Origin: Cenococcum geophilum 1.58
Taxonomy: Eukaryota > Ascomycota > Dothideomycetes > Gloniales > Gloniaceae
Length of the DNA: 64,000 bases
Direction: 5' to 3'
Assembly: GCA_001692895.1 (NCBI GenBank)
Contig: KV748187.1
Coordinates: forward strand, 1,251,715 to 1,315,714
Shown: positions 56,227 to 64,000 of the stretch, in pieces
How positions within the stretch are numbered: the stretch's first letter is position 1
How the letters are laid out: each line of letters begins with the position of its first letter
Program-made: the position numbers and the translations under genes
Notes under the pieces: generated by a model
Told to the model about the DNA's origin: nothing
Seen by the model: only the letters and a program-made list of their open reading frames with translations
The model's database searches: none

Positions 56227-58073
56227 ATACCTATCACATATTAGGGGGGGTTATTTGGCTTAGTTACGACCTAGGTTAATACAAGGTTCGGGCCACCCCT
56301 ACTAATAATTGGCGCGAACCCCGTATGAGGTCGCGCAGCGACCGCCCCCAAGTACCTTTGCACGCGATTTTGGGCGAAAAGGTATATAATTTAAGTTAGA
56401 TCGGTACTTCTGGACAGTTACGTAATATTACTCTAAATTTTAAACACCTAAACGCGTGCTATTCCTATATTAAGGCGTCTTAGTTACTATAATATAGTCC
56501 TATATTAAGACGTCTCGGTCGCTACATTAAGGCGTCTCGGTCACTACAGTAGTCCTATATTAAGGCGTCTTAGTTACTATAATATAGTCCTATATTAAGA
56601 CGTCTCGGTCGCTAAAGTATAGTCCTATATTAAGGCGTCTTGGTCACTATAGTATAGTCTTATATTAAGGCGTCTCGGTCACTATAGTATAGTCTTACAT
56701 TAAGGCGTCTCGGTCACTACAGTAGTCCTATATTAAGGCGTCTTAGTTACTATAGTATAGTCCTATATTAAGGCGTCTTAGTCACTATAGTAGTCTTATA
56801 GTGAGATAGTATTATATATATATATATAGTATTTAATATAAAGCCTTTTTCTTCCTCCCCTGCCCTAAGAGCTAGTAGTTAGATATTCTTATAAAGCCAA
56901 TCTAAAGAATATTGGCCCCATAGCTACTCTAGCTAGTTAATAGCCTATCTCTTATCTCTTACTATACTGTCTTCTACGCGCCGTTTTATATCCTTAATTA
57001 TTTTACGGCAACGGCTATAGAATATAGCCTCGCCGTTAACCCGCTAGCGCGCCCCCTAGTAGTAATTAAGAGCTTTAATTAACGGCCTACCCGCTAGCCC
57101 TAAAGTCTACTTAGCCTAGAGCTAGAATACCAAATTGCCGCCTTAAAGCATCTTATATTTTCTTAGTAACGCCTATAGGTTAAAGATAAATAGGAAAGGT
57201 AGTTAAGTATCTACTTACGCCTACGCTAGCGGGGGCGGCGCGGATATAGTAGATAGCTAAGCGGGTGGTGCGGATATAGTAGACAGCTAAGTAGGGGGTG
57301 CGGATATAGTAGACAGCTAAGTGGGGGGTATAGATATAGTAGATAGTGGAGCGGGGGGTGCGGATATAGTAGATAGCTAAGCGGGCGGTACAGATATAGT
57401 AGATAGCTAAGTAGGTGGCGCGAATATAGTAGACGTTATAGTAGATATTATAGTAGATAGTAGATATACGGACTCCGTAGGCCCTATCTAGATGCCTATC
57501 TTTCCTTACTAGATCTATATAAGTGTAGGTGCGAATAATACTAATAACCTTTCTATTTTACTAAGGCGTTCTAAGATCGTATATACGTGCAACTAAACCC
57601 CCTTAATTTCTAAGATTGCGGCCTTATATCTTAGCTTAGCTACGGCCTTATAAGCGGGCCAGTATTTCCACATTATTAGTTTATTCGGCGTAACTATATT
57701 AGCTAATAAGCTTTTTACCCGCGTAGTAAACCTCTAGTACTCCTTATAGCTAAAGAGGAAGTCCTTCTATAGGGGGTAGAGCGGGAACTACTTATGTAGG
57801 ATTACTAAGTTCTATAATAGGATTACCCTAAGCGCATAGAGGAGGCGTAGAAATCCTAAACCCGTAAGGTCAAGCCGTATAACCTTATTATCGGCCCTAT
57901 TTAAGTAGTAGGTCTCTATACGTTTTAGCCAGACGTTAGTCTTAGACTATATCTTTAAGTAAAGGGCCTCCTCTAGCACCTCCTGCGCGTAGGGAAGAAA
58001 GTAGCCCTTTCCCTTCTTTAGGAAGCCGGCGATTGACCGCATAAACGCATAGGGTAGGTAGCTAAGGTAGGCT
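56227..58073 (-). mobile_element. Crypton-like element, copy B, truncated
   Basis: Begins with ATACCTATCACATATTAGGG, exactly like copy A, and follows it collinearly through both tandem arrays to about 58073, where similarity stops inside the recombinase core (GGTAGCTAAGGTAGGCTC). The half of the gene coding for the N-terminal part is missing. Orientation is the same as copy A. Differences between copies are mostly C/T and G/A changes plus array length. Confidence 0.72.
56464..56793. repeat. Tandem array of about ten 33-36-bp units, copy B
   Basis: The same unit as at 52943-53184, with one shortened unit near 56515 and a duplicated block of three or four units relative to copy A. Confidence 0.85.
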
Positions 58074-58529
58074 CTTTTAGCGCTAATATATAATATAACT
58101 CCCTTAATATATTTAGCAAAATTTAAATACTTAAAAAATAAAAGGAGGTATAAATCCTAATAGATAGTGGAGTTACTAGTATAGGCTTTATTAATATACA
58201 CTACGTAAAAACTTAATAAGCCCTAAGGCCTATAAGACTTTAATAGTAAGCCTTTAATATACGGCAAATTAACGCACTATACTCTTATAAAGATATAGAT
58301 AGGTAAATACCTTAAATATATATTCCCTATTTATAATACCCTTAAAGTATTATAAGGTAATACTTAGATATAGATAGCTAAAACAACATAACCCTTTAAT
58401 TAGCTGGGTTAAAGAAATACTAAAATTCCGTATAACCTATTGCCAAAGTTATTACTTAAAATACTACTCGCCCTATAAATATATATATAACTATTTAAAT
58501 TTAATATAATATAAATTGCCCTTACTATA
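58074..58529 (+). mobile_element. Ty3/Gypsy protease fragment
   Basis: The plus strand reads ILIDSGVTSIGFINIHYVKT near 58155-58215, the retroviral-type aspartic protease active site (Asp-Ser-Gly), and further on HNPL followed by W, as in the usual flap-distal motif. It resembles the protease of the first chromovirus but keeps the active-site Asp. It is cut on the left by Crypton copy B and on the right by the copia element. Confidence 0.7.
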
Positions 58530-61500
58530 TGTCGGGAATGAGGCAAGCGGTCGTCACATATTAACGTGGCCCTAGCGCGGTAAGGAACCTTTAGTTCCTT
58601 ACCCCTTTCCTTATTCCTATAACATTAATCAATTAAGAATAAATAACAACCATTATATTATCTACAAACCGTAGCTATATAATATCCCCTTATAAGTCCA
58701 ATACTAATTAGTGGTTAACTTCACTGTTATACTATAAAGCAGCTAGGTATTCCACCAAGAAGAGACAAGCCACTATACCAGTGCTACTCGTGCTAAAGGA
58801 AGCTATCTTTTAAGGTCAGAACTGGTCCTAAACCTTAAATAGAACTCTTCTATAAATCTAAGGATTTAAAGGCCAGAACTGGTCCTAAGCCTTTCTAAGA
58901 TTACGGATTCTTACGTCCATTACGCAGAATAACACGCTTTACAAGTCTTCGCGATTTAAGGCCAGAAGTGGTCCTAAGCCCTATAATCACAAATATACGT
59001 CATAAACGCGTACTAAATAATAATCCCTATATTACCAATATTCCCTTCCTCTAAAGACATAACTATGGCCACTCTAAATAACTAGAAAGACTCCTTACTA
59101 CTAGGGGTAGCTATATACGCGAAACTTATTGATAAGGATTAGGATGTATTTACCTTTAATATAATAACCTATATCGTAAAACAAGTTAACGGCTTTCTTT
59201 TATACCATATTCTATTCTATTAAGATAGCCACTACGCTAATTTACAGTTATAGGAATACTTTAGGGAGGATTTTATAGGATAGACCGCCAACACCTAGGT
59301 ACTTAGCAATGTTAATATTATTTAGGATTTTTAAGACTCCCTCTAAAGGAATAGGGTATATATTACTAAGGACGATAACCTAATTGCCAGTAATATTTAT
59401 GCCGTTCTTACTAGTATAGAAGAACCAGTATAGATAGAAGCTAAGATTATACGTTAACTACGGAAACCTAAAACTAACCTATATTCTTTAGAAGGTAACT
59501 TTAATTTAGAATAAAACCCCTAGAACACTACTCTCCCACCTAAAGGTNCTCTCCTACCTAAANGTNCTCTTCNTNTACCTCCACNACCTCTAACTCCTCT
59601 ATCCCAGCCAACCAATAAGCCTCTATCTTAAGAAGTTACAAATCTAATAAAGGTATATTTAGACAAAAAGAAGAAGTTTAGAGGAGAATTGTATAATATA
59701 CTTAGAGCAAAACTATAGGTATTTTATAACTACTATAATAAGGTTAGAATTTAATGCTACTAGTTCTATTATACTTTCTCTATTATATTAAAGGGACGGG
59801 CGGTAATATTTTATTACAACTATATTATAGGTAAAAACTATAGCTTTAATATAATGCTTTGGCTTACTAGAGCCTACTTTAAAACTAATAAAAACCACCA
59901 ACTCTATATATCTAAATAGCGGGAGACTATATTCTAGAGAGTTATTGCTTCTAACCCAATAATAACTTACCTAGAGTATCTTTAACTACTCTTTAATAAA
60001 CTCTAGAAAATCTAATATAGTTTTACTAAAACCTACCAAAATAAGAACAGTCTAAGGGACTAGGTTATCTTAGTATACCATAGCGTTTCTAAGTGTAACT
60101 TAGCGCTATATAAACCTATAAATATATTTAAAGGAGTATATACTAAACTACGCTCCGCTATAGGCACTATAATATAAACATAAGAACCCTAACAATTCTA
60201 TACTAAAAACCTTATTTAAATTAGGATTCTAGACTAATATAATCATAACTAGACTGATTAAATATATAGTGGCCGGAGTAGGGGATACGGTAAAGGGTAT
60301 AATCAACGTTAACTATAAAGCAATTGTAGAGGTCCTTATAGAGGTTTATTTCGGAACAACTATTAGAAGAAGTGCTATATTTATAAGAAGCTAAATTACT
60401 AGTTAAATAGACACTCTTTTAATAAGTAAAAGGAGGTATATAACAAGTTCCAATAAAATATAAGAAATATTAGAAATTATAAGGTTACTACAGCCTACTT
60501 TTAAAGCTTTCTAGTCTAATATAAAGGCATAAAAGACCTTAAGGATAAGGTTAATAAGGCCGAATAGCTCCTTATGGATATAGACATTAAGGACTACTCT
60601 CCCAACTAATACTTTATTAAGTATAGTAAGGTAAATAGTATATAAACCGTCGCTATCCTTAATAACTAATCTACGTTCCATTCTATTATAAAGTTAGATA
60701 TCTTTAATAAGCTAAAGGAAAGTTCCGCGTTCTCCTTTAATAATAGATACTCAGTAAACGTCTTCTATAGTATTATGCCAGATACTAAAGCCGTAGGAGT
60801 ATTTATAGTAGGAGAACCTTAAGTTCAAGCTCTTTAGCAGCTTAATAGCTCTATTTAAATTAACTAATTAACGGTAGGCTAATATATAATTCGCTTTAGT
60901 AAGGGTACTATAATCTCTCTCGGCATAATTAAGGTCCAAACCCTATTAGAATATATTACCTTCTATATTATTCCTATAAACACCCTATTCCTATTCTATA
61001 TCCAAAATATAAATTAATTAGGTATTAAGCTTAATAACCTTAAGAATATGCTTATTTAGGGAGATAATTAGGTGCCCATTATACGCAAGTAGGGTTACCC
61101 TTAATTACTCCTCCAATAACTAGAAAGGAGCGTTGCTTAAAGTCACTTAACCAAGTTAGAGCTATGTTAACTACACCATTGTTTTAGCCACCTATCCATT
61201 CACTAACTACTTAGGGTTCTTTAACGAGTAGGTTATAAAGTTAAGGTTAAAGCAATTAAGCATCTTATAAAGTACTACTATTACTACTAAATAAACCAAA
61301 AGTCCCCTGGCCAATTTAAGTTTACCCTTAAAGATAACTATAACTTTAACTTCTGTATTATTATTAATGTTATATATCTTAATGGCAAGCCAGTCCTCTA
61401 AGCTATTAACTTATCAACCTCCTTCTAAACCATACATTTCTTAAGGGATATATTAGCTAGAAATGCATAGGATACCCTTTAGTTATACTAGATTAATATC

Positions 61501-64000
61501 TACCTAGGACCCCCTAATTAAATTATTTATAACATAGGAAAAAACTTCTTATCTATAGAGTTTTAATAATAGGCAAAAGCAATGGCAATTAAGGTTAAGG
61601 AAGTCCCTATTAAGGCATATAACAGTATTAGAAAAGTAAAGCGATACTATACACCATTACGCCAAGTATATAAGATTATTTCTTCAGAACTAGAGGACGC
61701 TAGCAAAGAAATTATCTTATAGATAGCTATTAAGGCCGTTAACGATTCCGCTGGCCTAGATAGGCTTATACCCATATTACTAGTCTTTAGCGCCTACCCT
61801 TAAATAACTAATAATTCTCCACTATCTCCCTCTATTATGTAATAAGCTAAGGCTATTTATAAAGTAATAAAGGAGGTATAACGTCTATACGCTACGCGCT
61901 AGGTTAATAACGTACTAGAAATAAGAAATAGCCTAAACACCTTAACTACGCTTAATCTACTACTCCAATCTAAAGTACGGGTATGGCGTAAAAAGGGAGG
62001 ATGGTTAGGCCTATATAAAATTATTATAATTAATAGTTAAACTTATACTCTTTAGATGCCCTATAGACCTACTTAATTCTATTTAACCGTTATTAGGCCC
62101 TANTATAAAGATAANAGTTCCGAGCNTTTATAGGATGCCCTAAAAGATGCCCTAAAAGATGCCCTAGAGGAGAACCATAATTAACGTGCCCTAGAAGGCG
62201 ACTATAATCCTAATATAATTATAGTAGATATGCCGTAACTATGACGTAGTAGAGGTCGCCTAAAGGGATTATAAAATCGCTAATATCTTATTAATTTTAA
62301 AGAGCAATTTATTACTACTATAGAGAGTAGAGTCGAGTTATTAATGGCCTTTATAATAGCTAAAGAGAAGGCTAACTTTAAGCTCGCAAAATAGCTCTAA
62401 AAGGAAGGTTATATTATAACTCCAGGAGCTCCTTTCTAAGCATCTAACAAGTAGGAAATCAACAGTCTTATTACAAAAGGAGTCTTTAAATTTGAGAAGT
62501 ATGACCCTACTAAGTTCGATAAAATTCGCATCTTTAAGTCAAGAATGGTTAATAAGATTAAGGGTAAGGCTACTAACGCCCTATTTAAGAAATTAAGGCT
62601 TATTATTTAAGGCTACAACAATAATAGCAAGGAGATAATCCTTATGTAATCCCCTATAATTCAACAAGCTAGTTAGCAAGTCATTATTATACTAGCTCCC
62701 TTCTTAATAAAGAACGGAATAGCAGTTTATTTATAAGATATTACTTAAGCCTATACCTAATTAGAGATACGCCTTTAGCGCTTAATACTAGCATATCTTC
62801 CGAAGTAAATTCACCACTAATATCCTAAAGATACGATTATGGTTGTGCTTAAGCTACTATATAGAATTACAGAAGTAGAAACTTATTAGTGGGCTACCTA
62901 TAATAAGCACTATAAAGAGAAGCTTCTAATAACTATCTCTATATTTAATCCCTGCTTCCTCATTATAACCATAGGAACTCTATTTAGAATTATTAGTATA
63001 TAAACTAATAATATAATTATCTTAGGAGATAATTAATTCTTAGCTCTTAAGGAAGATAAGCTAGTAAAGGCAAATCTTATAGCAAAGCTAAAGGAAAGAC
63101 TTAATACAATAACGCCATTACTCTTTAATGGATATATCCTTTCCCTAAATAAGGACTTTATTGCTTTACACTAGAAGGGTTAAGGTAAGAAAATTAACAT
63201 TATTAACGTTAATTCCTTAAAGCAAGGATATGTAGAGTAACGCGCTTGCGGAGCTTATATTACTTCTATCTATTAGCCTAAGGCTTCCTTTAATCTCTCT
63301 ATTACTACTTAATACCAAAAACTAACTAAGGAGGACGTTCTTACCCTAAATAAGTACCTTTTCTAGTAAATAACCTATTTTAATTAGGGACTACTTTATA
63401 TATCTATTAATCTTTCTACTACTAAGCTCTTTATATTTATTAATAGGTCGTTTATAAATAATAAAGATTTTAGCTTCTAGCTAGGATATAAGATTATTAT
63501 NNTAAANNAATCTACTANAGAGANTAACTTTATAATCTANGGTAATCTTATCTATTANAGCTTAACTAAGAGTAANCGNGTTACTTAAAGCGTTCTAGCG
63601 TTAGAGATATATAGAATAGTTAGCGGAGTTAACATAGNAATTANAATTAGAACTACCCTNAANATAATTATAAATTNNCTTAAACTTCCNNNTATNNCTA
63701 NAATTNTATANACTAACTTATATTCCCTCTATAAGTATTTAGTTAAGCTTAGTACTATAAAGGAGAAGCGTCTTATAATTAATATTATAGCCCTTTAGCA
63801 ATCCTATAAGCGTTAAGAACTCTTTAAGATTTAATAAATTAATGGCTAAGATAACCTAGTAAATATAATAATAAAGGCAAACCTAAATAAGGCACTAGAG
63901 ACGTTTATTAATATAAATACTCTACGTATATAAGTTAAAGGTTAGGTTAAAAGGGAGTAGAAGGATTCTATAAACCCTAATTCTAAATAGCCAATTAGGA
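58530..64000 (+). mobile_element. Ty1/Copia retrotransposon, RIP-inactivated, continues off right edge
   Basis: Starts TGTCGGGAATGAGGCAAGCG, probably the LTR start, with a GGTAAGGAAC...GTTCCTTACC hairpin at about 58578-58604. Gag begins near 59064 (ATGGCCACTCTAAATAAC). The GAG-pre-integrase (LHHCFSHLSIHQLLRVLQRV near 61165-61225), integrase (FLRDILARNA, IYLGPPN, IGKNFLS, near 61440-61560) and RVT_2-type reverse transcriptase (SRMVNKIKGKATNALFKK near 62540-62600, LFLQDITQAY-like near 62730) occur in the order IN before RT, which defines Copia. The Asp-Asp region near 63005 reads TNN. Many N bases occur near 59548-59575, 62103-62126 and 63501-63711. Confidence 0.88.
58805..58990. repeat. Three copies of a GGCCAGAACTGGTCCTAAGC motif in the copia leader
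   Basis: Copies near 58812, 58871 and 58959, each preceded by an A/T-rich AAGGATTTAA-like stretch. The inner AGAACTGGTCCT is partly palindromic. It lies between LTR start and Gag, where packaging or dimer signals would be expected. Confidence 0.7.

Overview
The window is nuclear DNA from a filamentous ascomycete (Pezizomycotina). The genes have short 48-82 bp GT-AG introns, and the families are typical of such fungi: a Zn2Cys6 regulator, a FucP-type MFS porter, a Pho84-type phosphate porter, a GABA/choline-type permease, a HeLo-like N-terminal domain and a CAP10/GT90 glycosyltransferase. The repeats carry the mark of repeat-induced point mutation (RIP), with CpA/TpG turned into TpA throughout. 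Genus cannot be fixed from sequence alone; Eurotiomycetes is a guess.

Layout. (1) 1-3.6 kb is AT-rich and RIP-mutated: a gag remnant, then a Tc1/mariner transposase remnant on the minus strand, then two fold-back repeats at the edge of the gene island. (2) 3.6-29.6 kb is an ordinary gene island: FucP-like porter (+), GT90 pseudogene (-), a short unknown ORF and a MITE, a 2OG-Fe(II) dioxygenase (+), a small secreted crystallin-like protein (+), a single-pass membrane protein (+), a phosphate porter (-), a HeLo-like-domain protein (+), a Zn2Cys6 factor (-), a GABA/choline-type permease (+) and an F-box-like protein (+). No biosynthetic cluster is evident. The common thread is nutrient uptake (sugar, phosphate, amine) plus one regulator. 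(3) 29.6-64 kb is a nested graveyard of transposons with no intact gene.

The graveyard, left to right: an inverted duplication of a copia reverse-transcriptase piece; a piggyBac transposase; a complete Ty3/Gypsy chromovirus (35104-41066, 5-bp duplication AAGGC) inserted next to a second Tc1/mariner copy; a solo-LTR candidate; a second chromovirus (42278 to about 52713) that was itself invaded by a short LTR element (45032-47087, duplication AAGTT) and a fold-back MITE (50817-51240, TA duplication); two head-to-tail copies of a Crypton-like tyrosine-recombinase element (52706 to about 58073); a Gypsy protease fragment; and a Ty1/Copia element running off the right edge.

The strongest unusual signals are the head-to-tail Crypton pair sharing an 8-bp ATACCTAT junction, the palindromic copia fragment, the parallel loss of catalytic residues by RIP in several unrelated transposon classes, a phosphate porter with a roughly 240-residue repetitive loop, and a HeLo-like protein that lacks any NTPase domain. 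Scattered N bases (13386, about 59548-59575, about 62103-62126, about 63501-63711) mark uncertain assembly in the repeats.
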